Source: Amphiduros pacificus
Lineage: Eukaryota > Annelida > Polychaeta > Phyllodocida > Hesionidae
Assembly: GCA_949316495.1 (NCBI GenBank)
Contig: OX439009.1
Location: forward strand, 40,151,443 to 40,215,442
DNA length: 64,000 nucleotides
Direction of reading: 5' to 3'
Part shown: positions 13,527 through 25,157 of the stretch, piece by piece
Layout of the letters: each line of letters begins with the position of its first letter
Position numbering within the stretch: position 1 is the first letter of the stretch
Translations under genes and position numbers: made by a program
Notes under the pieces: generated by a model
Database searches by the model: none
The model's input: the letters and a program-made list of their open reading frames with translations, nothing else
Told to the model about the DNA's origin: nothing

Positions 13527-14215
13527 CAGGCAGATTATCCAGGGAAATCAGATTATCCGGACAAAATGACCATGCCTCTCACGCATAAGGACTTCATAAC
13601 ATATACGATGTCATTTAACCGATGTCATTTAAACGATGTCATTTTTAATTGCATTTAAACGATTCACGTGAGATGTAGAGCCCTCCATGTTGCTGTGACA
13701 GACAAGTGACTTACATGTAGAAGCGCGGCGCTTCTCTGTTGACCTAAGAATGCCACTTGATCAGCGTGTCTGCCTGCTGAGGTCCTCTCTCTCATGTCAC
13801 TCTACCTTCTACATCACCCTGAGAGTGTACACACCAATAGAACCTCAACAATGACAAGATAAAGATGATAATTAGTAATTTAATCATAGCACAGCTGCGA
13901 GAATGTTTCTGCTCATAGCACGTTTGAAGTCAGTTGTTCATTAATTTGTTTGCTTGTTTGTTTGTATCTGTCAAGTAGATTATCCAGGTAGATTATCCAT
14001 GCAGATTATCCAGACAAATCGTCAGGCAAATCAGGCAGGCAGATTATCTTTGCAGATCATTCAGGCAGATTATTCAGGCAGATCATTCAGGTAGATCATT
14101 CAGGCAGATTATTCAGGCAGATTATTCAGGCAGATTGTCAGGCAAATCAACTAGGCAGATTATCCAGGTAAATCAGGACTTCATAACATATGCGTTTAAA
14201 CGATGTCATATATAA
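13527..14215. repeat. Two related 13-bp repeat blocks sharing a flank
   Basis: A dense 13-bp array (units like CAGGCAGATTATT and CAGGTAGATCATT) occupies about 13975-14170, and a short block of the same motif lies at 13527-13560. Each block is followed by AGGACTTCATAACATAT (13588-13604 and 14175-14191) and TTTAAACGATGTCAT. The whole composite was therefore duplicated about 590 bp apart. Between them, ACGATGTCATTT also forms a three-copy 13-bp run (13608-13650). The remaining spacer holds no gene that I can see. Confidence 0.7.
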
Positions 14216-14430
14216 GTTATGATGCCAGTCGCACAGATCGGCAGACCGCATGGGTCCACGTGCCGCAGGTGTATGAATAAGGTCAAGTTGGATTAAGTGT
14301 AAGTTGGCCCATCATATAAGGCTCACGAGATAAAGCTTATTATAATGTATCCAATCCAATCTAAATAATACATGGACAGATTGCAATATGTTCTGAGAGC
14401 AGGTGGCCAGGGTTGATCTACTTCCCCTGA

Positions 14431-14727
14431 GACTATAAGGCAGGTATAGAGGTCAGGTTAGATGATATTCCTGCTCGGGAGGTCATTGAAGACATCATTG
14501 CTTCTCAGGAGGTCATAGAAGATGTCATTTATGCCCGGGAGGTCATAGAAGATGTCATTCATGCCCGGGAGGTCATAGCAGACGCCATTGCTACTCAAGA
14601 GATCCTACATGGAGAAAATGGTCCGACAGCCTTTGTGAATATCAATGTTGATATATTGAATATTTTCAGAAAAAAATTCATATCCATTAGTTATTTTATA
14701 TTCATACGAAAAGGTCATTTCAATTAG
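14431..14727 (+). other. Open frame with four 10-residue repeats, no start
   Basis: A frame is open for 98 codons from just after a TGA (14428) to a TAG (14725). It has no in-frame ATG. The DNA at 14478-14602 is a 30-bp repeat in four copies, giving EVIEDVIYAR-like decapeptides (EVIEDIIASQ, EVIEDVIYAR, EVIEDVIHAR, EVIADAIATQ). Differences between copies are a mix of silent and amino-acid changes. It could be an internal exon of a spliced gene, but I see no strong acceptor or donor and the downstream half is AT-rich. I lean towards chance. Confidence 0.2.
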
Positions 14728-15161
14728 TTATATGTTATTGTGCCACAAGACACGTGTACCTTAAAGTGGAAACTATTTTTTTTAAGGTTTTGGAAAGAGA
14801 AGGACTCAATCAAAATGCTATTTCCAGCAATACGTTCCTTGCCATGTCCATTGAGTTCGGTAATGTGTGGAATATGCCAATGTAGGCAGAAGTAGGCACA
14901 GCTGAAAATGTCATAATATAATATGGTGTTGCATATACGGTATGGCCCAGTGGAGAGCATTTATGGAGAGATAATACCCTGGTACGCAGGCAACAATGGC
15001 CTCAATACGGTAGCAAGATCACATCAAAATGTCTTATTACATCTGTAATACAGACAGAAGATATAATCCCATAAAAGGCGGACCAACCTCGGGCGCACAT
15101 AACAGGATAACGAGAGGTAGAGAAAAGGCACTCTCTATTGTGAAGGTTGGGCTGAAAGGCC
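14728..15161. other. Unique sequence, no gene seen
   Basis: An AT-rich stretch between a short 30-bp repeat and the 32-bp array. Nothing supportable was found. Confidence 0.5.
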
Positions 15162-17763
15162 TTGCTAGGGTGAGGCTTACATTGGAGGGTATATTGCTAA
15201 GGTGAGGCTAACATTGGAGGGTTTATTGCTAAGGTAAGGCTTACATTGGAGGGTCTATTGCTGAGGTAAGGCTTACATTGGAGGGTCTATTGCTAAGGTA
15301 AGGCTTACATTGGAGGGTCTATTGCTGAGGTAAGGCTTACATTGAAGGTTATTGCTAAGGTAAGGCTTACATTGGAGGGTTTATTGCTTAGGTAAGGCTT
15401 ACATTGGAGGGTTTATTGCTAAGGTAAGGCTTACATTGGAGAGTTTATTGCTAAGGTGAGGCTTACATTGGAGGGTTTATTGCTGAGGTAAGGCTTACAT
15501 TGGAGGGTTTATTGCTGAGGTAAGGCTTACATTGGAGGGTTTATTGCTGAGGTAAGGCTTACATTGGAGGGTTTATTGCTGAGGTAAGGCTTACATTGAA
15601 GGATGTATTGCTGTAGTAAGGCTTACATTGGAGGGTTTATTGCTGAGGTAAGGCTTACATTGAAGGGTGTATTGCTGTAGTAAGGCTTACATTGGAGGGT
15701 TTATTGCTGTGGTAAGGCTTACATTGGAGGGTTTATTGCTGAGGTAAGGCTTACATTGGAGGGTGTATTGCTGTAGTAAGGCTTACATTGGAGGGTTTAT
15801 TGCTGAGATGAGGCTTACATTGGAGGGTTTATTGCTGAGATGAGGCTTACATTGGAGGGTTTATTGCTGTAGTAAGGCTTACATTGGAGGGTTTATTGCT
15901 AAGGTGAGGCTCACATTGGAGGGTTTATTGCTAAGGTAAGGCTTACATTGGAGGGTTTATTGCTGTGGTAAGGCTTACATTGGAGGGTTTATTGCTGAGG
16001 TAAGGCTTACATTGGAGGGTTTATTGCTGTGGTAAGGCTTACATTGGAGGGTTTATTGCTGTGGTGAGGCTTACATTGGAGTGTTTATTGCTAAGGTGAG
16101 GCTTACATTGGAGGGTTTATTGCTTAGGTAAGGCTTACATTGGAGGGTTTATTGCTGTAGTAAGGCTTACATTGGAGAGTTTATTGCTTAGGTAAGGCTT
16201 ACATTGGAGGGTTTATTGCTGTGGTAAGGCTTACATTGGAGGGTTTATTGCTGAGGTAAGGCTTACATTGGAGGGTTTATTGCTAAGGTAAGGCTTACAT
16301 TGGAGGGTTTATTGCTTAGGTAAGGCTTACATTGGAGGGTTTATTGCTAAGGTAAGGCTTACATTGGAGGGTTTATTGCTGAGGTAAGGCTTACATTAAA
16401 GGGTTTATTGCTTAGGTAAGGCTTACATTGGAGGGTTTATTGCTAAGGTAAGGCTTACATTGGAGGGTTTATTGCTGAGGTAAGGCTTACATTGGAGGGT
16501 TTATTGCTAAGATAAGGCTTACATTGGAGGGTTTATTGCTGTGGTAAGGCTTACATTGGAGGGTTTATTGCTAAGGTAAGGCTTACATTGGAGGGTTTAT
16601 TGCTGAGGTAAGGCTTACATTGGAGGGTTTATTGCTAAGGTAAGGCTTACATTGGAGGGTTAATTGCTGTGGTAAGGCTTACATTGGAGGGTTTATTGCT
16701 GAGGTAAGGCTTACATTGGAGGGTTTATTGCTGAGGTAAGGCTTACATTGGAGGGTTTATTGCTGTGGTAAGGCTTACATTGGAGGGTTTATTGCTGAGG
16801 TAAGGCTTACATTGGAGGGTTTATTGCTGAGGTAAGGCTTACATTGGAGGGTTTATTGCTAAGGTAAGGCTTACATTGGAGGGTTTATTGCTGTGGTAAG
16901 GCTTACATTGGAGGGTTTATTGCTGAGGTAAGGCTTACATTGGAGGGTTTATTGCTGAGGTAAGGCTTACATTGGAGGGTTTATTGCTAAGGTAAAGCTT
17001 ACATTGGAGGGTTTATTGCTGAGGTAAGGCTTACATTGGAGGGTTTATTGCTGAGGTAAGGCTTACATTGGAGGGTTTATTGCTAAGGTAAGGCTTACAT
17101 TGGAGGGTTTATTGCTGAGGTAAGGCTTACATTGGAGGGTTTATTGCTAAGGTAAGGCTTACATTGGAGGGTTTATTGCTGAGGTAAGGCTTACATTGGA
17201 GGGTTTATTGCTAAGGTAAAGCTTACATTAAAGGGTTTATTGCTGAGGTAAGGGTTACATTGGAGGGTTTGTTGCTGTACTAAGGCTAACATTGGAGGGT
17301 TTATTGCTAAGGTGAGGCTTACATTGGAGGGTTTATTGCTGAGATGAGGCTTACATTCGAGGGTTTATTGCTGAGATGAGGCTTACATTGGAGGGTTTAT
17401 TGCTAAGGTGAGGCTTACATTGGAGGGTTTATTGCTGAGGTAAGGCTTACATTGGAGGGTTTATTGCTGTGGTAAGGCTTACATTGGAGGGTTTATTGCT
17501 AAGGTGAGGCTTACATTGGATGGTTTATTGCTTAGGTAAGGCTTACATTGGAGGGTTTATTGCTAAGGTGAGGAGTACATTGGAGGGTTTATTGCTAAGG
17601 TGAGGCTTACATTGGAGGGTTTATTGCTGAGGTGAGGCTTACATTGGAGGGTTTATTGCTAAGGTGAGGCCTACATTGGAGGGTTTATTGCTAAGGTGAG
17701 GCTTACATTGGAGGGTTTATTGCTGAGGTAAGGGAAAATGGGATGGTTTTTTGCTAGGGTAAG
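15162..17763. repeat. 32-bp minisatellite (about 80 copies)
   Basis: The unit contains GGCTTACATTGGAGGG and TTTATTGCTGAGGTAA. Most variation sits in the four bases before GTAAGG (AAG, GAG, GTG, TAG forms), while the rest is nearly invariant. The string AAG/GAG-GTAAGG matches the 5' splice-site consensus well in most units on the + strand. The period is not a multiple of three, so no long frame forms. Confidence 0.97.
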
Positions 17764-18425
17764 CAAACACTTCTCACCTAATATCTCTCCATCTCACTTA
17801 ATATCAATTAAGGATCACCATCCACGTTGCATTACTTTTAACCGTTTGTTTTTCCACCTTGCCAATACCCGGCTGGGTTCAATGTTCGCTTAATCATTTT
17901 GTGCATTTTTTTGCAATTTAATGCGATCTTAGGATATTGTTTATTCCTTTGTATGGTTTCCCACACTTAGTTTCAATCAGGTTAATTACAAGGTGTTTGT
18001 GTTCTATGTCTCTTCATGTCGGGCATGAGTTAGTACTCTTCAGTAGCTAGGCATGGTGTAAACGCCCCCTGAAAAAAACCAAAAGAAAATCAGAAAATAG
18101 AAATCACTGGAGGCGCCACACTCGACGCCTCCACTATATCCATATTAGCAAAATTTAAACTCAGTCAGTCCAACAAAGCATATCGAATCCACTGTTGGTA
18201 TTGGTAAGGGACAGTGTTTAGGATCTTTGCCTTTTTCACTGCTGAACCAGTCATGAGAACACTCAGAATACTCAGCACACATATTTATCAATAAGACACA
18301 CGGTCATCGCAAATCAAAAAGGCAGTATTTCTAATTAGAATAAGCAATTACTGCCTTAATTAATCAGAATAAAACAATTAACGCTTTGATTAAGTAGAAT
18401 TGAATATCCGGGACGTTGAAATGTT
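17764..18425. other. Unique spacer between two large arrays
   Basis: AT-rich. A GGAGGCGCCACACTCGACG stretch near 18108 is the only GC-rich patch. No exon is supported. Confidence 0.5.
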
Positions 18426-21400
18426 CTCTGTGGCCCGGGTTGTGGCTATGTGAGGTGAGTTCCTGTAGGACTGTGCGTAGTCCTCTGTGGCCCGGGTTGT
18501 GGCTATGTGAGGTGAGTTCCTGTAGGACTGTGTGTAGTCCTCCGTGGCCCGGGTTGTGGCTATGTGAGGTGTGAGGTGAGTTCCTGTAGGACTGTGTGTA
18601 GTCCTCCGTGGCCCGGGTTGTGGCTATGTGTGGTGTGAGGTGAGTTCCTGTAGGACCGTGTGTAGTCCTCTGTGGCCCGGGTTGTGGCTATGTGTGGTGT
18701 GAGGTGAGTTCCTGTAGGACCGTGTGTAGTCCTCCGTGGCCCGGGTTGTGGCTATGTGAGGTGAGTTCCTGTAGGACCGTGTGTAGTCCTCCGTGGCCCG
18801 GGTTGTGGCTATGTGAGGTGAGTTCCTGTAGGACCGTGTGTAGTCCTCTGTGGCCCGGGTTGTGGCTATGTGAGGTGAGTTCCTGTAGGACCGTGTGTAG
18901 TCCTCCGTGGCCCGGGTTGTGGCTATGTGAGGTGAGTTCCTGTAGGACCGTGTGTAGTCCTCCGTGGCCCGGGTTGTGGCTATGTGAGGTGAGTTCCTGT
19001 AGGACCGTGTGTAGTCCTCCGTGGCCTGGGTTGTGGCTATGTGAGGTGAGTTCCTGTAGGACAGTGTGTAGTCCTCCATGGCCTGGGTTGTGGCTATGTG
19101 AGCTGAGTTCCTGTAGGACCGTGTGTAGTCCTCCGTGGCCCGGGTTGTGGCTATGTGAGGTGTGAGGTGAGTTCCTGTAGGACCGTGTGTAGTCCTCCGT
19201 GGCCCGGGTTGTGGCTATGTGAGGTGTGAGGTGAGTTCCTGTAGGACAGTGTGTAGTCCTCCGTGGCCTGGGTTGTGGCTATGTGAGCTGAGTTCCTGTA
19301 GGACCGTGTGTAGTCCTCCGTGGCCCGGGTTGTGGCTATGTGAGCTGAGTTCCTGTAGGACCGTGTGTAGTCCTCCGTGGCCCGGGTTGTGGCTATGTGA
19401 GGTGTGAGCTGAGTTCCTGTAGGACCGTGTGTAGTCCTCCGTGGCCCGGGTTGTGGCTATGTGAGCTGAGTTCCTGTAGGACCGTGTGTAGTCCTCCGTG
19501 GCCCGGGTTGTGGCTATGTGTGAGGTGTGAGCTGAGTTCCTGTAGGACCGTGTGTAGTCCTCCGTGGCCCGGGTTGTGGCTATGTGAGGTGAGTTCCTGT
19601 AGGACCGTGTGTAGTCCTCCGTGGCCCGGGTTGTGGCTGTGTGAGGTGAGTTCCTGTAGGACCGTGTATAGTCCTCCGTGGCCCGGGTTGTGGCTATGTG
19701 AGGTGTGAGGTGAGTTCCTGTAGGACCGTGTGTAGTCCTCCGTGGCCCGGGTTGTGGCTATGTGAGGTGAGTTCCTGTAGGACCGTGTGTAGTCCTCTGT
19801 GGCCCGGGTTGTGGCTATGTGAGGTGAGTTCCTGTAGGACCGTGTGTAGTCCTCTGTGGCCCGGGTTGTGGCTATGTGAGGTGTGAGGTGAGTTCCTGTA
19901 GGACCGTGTGTAGTCCTCCGTGGCCTGGGTTGTGGCTATGTGAGGTGAGTTCCTGTAGGACCGTGTGTAGTCCTCTGTGGCCCGGGTTGTGGCGGTGTGA
20001 GGTGAGTTCCTGTAGGACCGTGTGTAGTCCTCCGTGGCCCGGGTTGTGGCTATGTGAGGTGTGAGGTGAGTTCCTGTAGGACCGTGTGTAGTCCTCCGTG
20101 GCCCGGGTTGTGGCAGTGTGAGGTGAGTTCCTGTAGGACTGTGTGTAGTCCTCCGTGGCCCGGGTTGTGGCTGTGTGAGGTGAGTTCCTGTAGGACCGTG
20201 TATAGTCCTCCGTGGCCCGGGTTGTGGCTATGTGAGGTGTGAGGTGAGTTCCTGTAGGACCGTGTGTAGTCCTCCGTGGCCCGGGTTGTGGCTATGTGAG
20301 GTGTGAGGTGAGTTCCTGTAGGACCGTGTGTAGTCCTCCGTGGCCCGGGTTGTGGCTATGTGAGGTGTGAGGTGAGTTCCTGTAGGACCGTGTGTAGTCC
20401 TCCGTGGCCCGGGTTGTGGCTATGTGAGGTGTGAGCTGAGTTCCTGTAGGACCGTGTGTAGTCCTCCGTGGCCCGGGTTGTGGCTATGTGAGGTGAGTTC
20501 CTGTAGGACCGTGTGTAGTCTTCTGTGGCCCGGGTTGTGGCGGTGTGAGGTGAGTTCCTGTAGGACCGTGTGTAGTCCTCCGTGGCCCGGGTTGTGGCTA
20601 TATGAGGTGTGAGGTGAGTTCCTGTAGGACCGTGTGTAGTCCTCCGTGGCCCGGGTTGTGGCAGTGTGAGGTGTGAGCTGAGTTCCTGTAGGACCGTGTG
20701 TAGTCCTCCGTGGCCCGGGTTGTGGCTATGTGTGAGGTGTGAGCTGAGTTCCTGTAGGACCGTGTGTAGTCCTCCGTGGCCCGGGTTGTGGCTATGTGAG
20801 GTGTGAGGTGAGTTCCTGTAGGACCGTGTGTAGTCCTCCGTGGCCCGGGTTGTGGCAGTGTGAGGTGTGAGCTGAGTTCCTGTAGGACCGTGTGTAGTCC
20901 TCCGTGGCCCGGGTTGTGGCAGTGTGAGGTGTGAGCTGAGTTCCTGTAGGACCTTGTGTAGTCCTCTGTGGCCCGGGTTGTGGCGGTGTGAGGCGAGTTC
21001 CTGTAGGACCGTGTGTAGTCCTCCGTGGCCTGGGTTGTGGCTATGTGAGGTGTGAGGTGAGTTCCTGTAGGACAGTGTGTAGTCCTCCGTGGCCTGGGTT
21101 GTGGCTATGTGAGGTGTGAGCTGAGTTCCTGTAGGACCGTGTGTAGTCCTCCGTGGCCCGGGTTGTGGCGGTGTGAGGTGAGTTCCTGTAGGACCGTGTG
21201 TAGTCCTCTGTGGCCCGGGTTGTGGCGGTGTGAGGTGAGTTCCTGTAGGACCGTGTGTAGTCCTCCGTGGCCTGGGTTGTGGCTATGTGAGGTGAGTTCC
21301 TGTAGGACCGTGTGTAGTCCTCTGTGGCCCGGGTTGTGGCTATGTGAGGTGAGTTCCTGTAGGACCGTGTGTAGTCCTCTGTGGCCCGGGTTGTGGCTAT

Positions 21401-23817
21401 GTGAGGTGTGAGCTGAGTTCCTGTAGGACCGTGTGTAGTCCTCCGTGGCCCGGGTTGTGGCTATGTGAGGTGTGAGGTGAGTTCCTGTAGGACCGTGTGT
21501 AGTCCTCCGTGGCCCGGGTTGTGGCTATGTGTGAGGTGTGAGCTGAGTTCCTGTAGGACCGTGTGTAGTCCTCCGTGGCCCGGGTTGTGGCTATGTGTGA
21601 GGTGTGAGCTGAGTTCCTGTAGGACCGTGTGTAGTCCTCCGTGGCCCGGGTTGTGGCTATGTGTGAGGTGTGAGCTGAGTTCCTGTAGGACCGTGTGTAG
21701 TCCTCCGTGGCCCGGGTTGTGGCTATGTGTGAGGTGTGAGCTGAGTTCCTGTAGGACCGTGTGTAGTCCTCCGTGGCCCGGGTTGTGGCAGTGTGAGGTG
21801 AGTTCCTGTAGGACTGTGTGTAGTCCTCCGTGGCCTGGGTTGTGGCTATGTGAGGTGAGTTCCTGTAGGACCGTGTGTAGTCCTCCGTGGCCTGGGTTGT
21901 GGCTATGTGAGGTGAGTTCCTGTAGGACCGTGTGTAGTCCTCCGTGGCCTGGGTTGTGGCTATGTGAGGTGAGTTCCTGTAGGACCGTGTGTAGTCCTCC
22001 GTGGCCTGGGTTGTGGCTATGTGAGGTGAGTTCCTGTAGGACCGTGTGTAGTCCTCCGTGGCCTGGGTTGTGGCTATGTGAGGTGAGTTCCTGTAGTACC
22101 GTGTGTAGTCCTCCGTGGCCCGGGTTGTGGCTCTGTGACGTGTGAGGTGAGTTCCTGTAGGACCGTGTGTAGTCCTCCGTGGCCCGGGTTGTGGCTATGT
22201 GAGGTGAGTTCCTGTAGGACCGTGTGTAGTCCTCCGTGGCCTGGGTTGTGGCTATGTGAGGTGAGTTCCTGTAGGACCGTGTGTAGTCCTCCGTGGCCTG
22301 GGTTGTGGCTATGTGAGGTGAGTTCCTGTAGTACCGTGTGTAGTCCTCCGTGGCCCGGGTTGTGGCTCTGTGACGTGTGAGGTGAGTTCCTGTAGGACCG
22401 TGTGTAGTCCTCCGTGGCCCGGGTTGTGGCTATGTGTGGTGTGAGCTGAGTTCCTGTAGGACCGTGTGTAGTCCTCCGTGGCCCGGGTTGTGGCTATGTG
22501 TGGTGAGTTCCTGTAGGACCGTGTGTAGTCCTCCGTGGCCTGGGTTGTGGCTATGTGTGGTGAGTTCCTGTAGGACTGTGTGTAGTCCTCCGTGGCCCGG
22601 GTTGTGGCTATGTGAGGTGTGTGGTGAGTTTCTGTAGGACCGTGTGTAGTCCTCTGTGGCCCGGGTTGTGGCTATGTGAGGTGTGAGGTGAGTTCCTGTA
22701 GGACTGTGTGTAGTCCTCCGTGGCCCGGGTTGTGGCTATGTGAGGTGTGAGGTGAGTTCCTGTAGGACCGTGTGTAGTCCTCCGTGGCCCGGGTTGTGGC
22801 TATGTGAGGTGTGAGCTGAGTTCCTGTAGGACCGTGTGTAGTCCTCCGTGGCCCGGGTTGTGGCTATGTGAGGTGTGAGCTGAGTTCCTGTAGGACCGTG
22901 TGTAGTCCTCCGTGGCCCGGGTTGTGGCTATGTGAGGTGAGTTCCTGTAGGACCGTGTGTAGTCCTCCGTGGCCCGGGTTGTGGCTATGTGAGGTGTGAG
23001 CTGAGTTCCTGTAGGACCGTGTGTAGTCCTCCGTGGCCCGGGTTGTGGCTATGTGAGGTGTGAGCTGAGTTCCTGTAGGACCGTGTGTAGTCCTCTGTGG
23101 CCCGGGTTGTGGCTATGTGAGGTGTGTGGTGAGTTCCTGTAGGACCGTGTGTAGTCCTCCGTGGCCCGGGTTGTGGCTATGTGAGGTGTGAGCTGAGTTC
23201 CTGTAGGACCGTGTGTAGTCCTCTGTGGCCCGGGTTGTGGCTATGTGAGGTGTGAGGTGAGTTCCTGTAGGACCGTGTGTAGTCCTCCGTGGCCCGGGTT
23301 GTGGTTGTGTGAGGTGTGAGGTGAGTTCCTGTAGGACCGTGTGTAGTCCTCCGTGGCCCGGGTTGTGGCTATGTGAGGTGAGTTCCTGTAGGACCGTGTG
23401 TAGTCCTCCGTGGCCCGGGTTGTGGTTGTGTGAGGTGTGAGGTGAGTTCCTGTTGGACTGTGTGTAGTCCTCCGTGGCCCAGGTTGTGGCTATGTGAGCT
23501 GAGTTCCTGTAGGACCGTGTGTAGTCCTCCGTGGCCCGGGTTGTGGTTGTGTGAGGTGTGAGGTGAGTTCCTGTTGGACTGTGTGTAGTCCTCCATGGCC
23601 TGGGTTGTGGCTATGTGAGCTGAGTTCCTGTAGGACAGTGTGTAGTCCTCCATGGCCCGGGTTGTGGCTATGTGAGCTGAGTTCCTGTAGGACAGTGTGT
23701 AGTCCTCTGTGGCCTGGGTTGTGGCTATGTGAGGTGAGTTCCTGTAGGACAGTGTGTAGTCCTCTGTGGCCTGGGTTGTGGCTATGTGTGGTGTGAGGTG
23801 AGTTCACGCAGGACTGT
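18426..23817. repeat. 57/64-bp minisatellite, about 90 copies (5.4 kb)
   Basis: The basic unit is 57 bp (GTGGCCCGGGTTGTGGCTAT, then GTGAGGTGAGTTCCTGTAGG, then ACCGTGTGTAGTCCTCC). A 64-bp form carries an extra 7 bases (GTGAGGT) before the GTGAG block. Higher-order structure is visible: rare variants CTGTAGTACC and GGCTCTGTGACGTG recur together at about 22091 and 22326, exactly 235 bp apart (three 57-mers plus one 64-mer). Since 57 is 19 codons, long frames open on both strands (up to 226 codons, C/W/P-rich). They are interrupted wherever a 64-mer occurs, as expected of non-coding DNA. Confidence 0.98.
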
Positions 23818-23871
23818 TTCATACTGCTCCGTCTCCGACCTCATTAATCTCACTGGGAAATTAGTGCACAA

Positions 23872-24867
23872 TACTGTATACAGAGAAAAATTCGCGCCTA
23901 GTTATTTTCGCGCCATCGCCATTTTCGACAGGTTCGCGCCGTTTTATTTTCGCGAATTTTGGATTTCTAGTACATAATATTATCACAAATTACGCTTTGC
24001 AGGTCGAGAACAGAACAAAACCATCCATTATTGCGCAATATATTAATATTTCAATGCGAGTTAATAACAATCATTTTCGCGCTAAAAACAAGAGCCTCTT
24101 CCCGTCACTTCCGCCTTTCAAAATTGCGACCACGTATTGCGTTGAGTTGTGTCTTCCCTTGTTGACAGAAATGCTTTCACACGTGGATCGATTTTAATTT
24201 CATTTTAAATGATATATAAAGGTATTTACTTAATATTATCACAATTACGCTTCTCAGGTCGAGAATTTCTCCACATCCTTGATCTTAGCATAAAAAAGCG
24301 TGTTAATACACAAAGAAATATTCAACCACGTGTAGACAGTAGTCCGCCTGTCCGATATTTGCTTTCACGCTAGTATTGCGTAATGCATGTTAAATTGATG
24401 GATGGTTTTGTTCTGTTCTCGGCCTGCAAAGCGTATTTTGTGTTTATATTGGGTATATGCTTTTATTTATCATTTAAACCACAATTCTCCTGCAAATCTG
24501 CAAAGTCAATGATCACATGACTTGTGAGTCACGTGGCCAATCGATCCGCTACATCACGGACATCGTATTTACGTTTTACTTCTATGTCCATTAAAATTAT
24601 TTAATTGCGTTTTAGATGGATTGATGGTTTTGTTCTGTTCTCGAACAATTTGTGATAATATTGGGTAAATACTTTTATTTATCATTTAAAACGCAATTAA
24701 AACATCGATTATCTCAGCTGTCACTGGGTCAATATGGTCATGCTTGGTATCAAAATGACCGGGAGAGTCCCCTCTTCAATTTCGCGTCCATTTAATTTCG
24801 CGAATGAAGTCCTGGCGCGAATTAACGCGAAAATAAAAAGGTCGCGAAAATTTGTCTGGATACAGTA
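23872..24867. mobile_element. Palindromic MITE-like DNA transposon (about 1 kb)
   Basis: The ends are inverted: TACTGTATACAG at 23872 faces CTGGATACAGTA ending at 24867. Inside both ends lie matching TTTATTTTCGCG-type repeats (23900-23960 and, reversed, 24770-24850). Further in, two outward and two inward arms share a module with GTCGAGAACAGAACAAAACC. It is forward at 23976-24030 and in part at 24195-24265, and reversed at 24396-24486 and 24618-24699. The element is therefore a nested foldback with no transposase. A target duplication is not clear from the flanks (AAT and ATA, at best 2 bp). The superfamily is unknown. Confidence 0.7.
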
Positions 24868-25157
24868 TATCACGTGGCTGGTGATGTATATGGTGAGATG
24901 AAAAGGAAGGAAATGGTACTCAGCATTAATATTTGAAACCAAGAACAGGTGTCACTCGTTCTGTTAATTAGGGAAGTTTAGAAGCAGATCCGTGCTGATG
25001 AATATTTTCATTATTGTGAAGGCCATGAATAATGCAGATTTGTCGGTTCTTTTTAATTTAATATGACCATTTCTGAATAGACGATTCAGTCCAATATGAC
25101 TATATCTTATTTATAGAATGTGTCAAATGAAAACATTTTTTGTTGTATGACCATGTC
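24868..25157. other. Unique spacer, no gene seen
   Basis: An AT-rich stretch between the MITE-like element and the 67-bp array. Confidence 0.5.

Noticed and set aside
15162-17763. CRISPR array
   Set aside because: Units are head-to-tail with no unique spacers, and the sequence is eukaryotic in character. The same holds for all other arrays here.
18624-23822. Long cysteine/tryptophan-rich and histidine/threonine-rich frames (up to 226 codons) on both strands
   Set aside because: They follow the 57-bp (19-codon) period, close at each 64-bp unit, and are open on opposite strands at once. Periodicity explains them.
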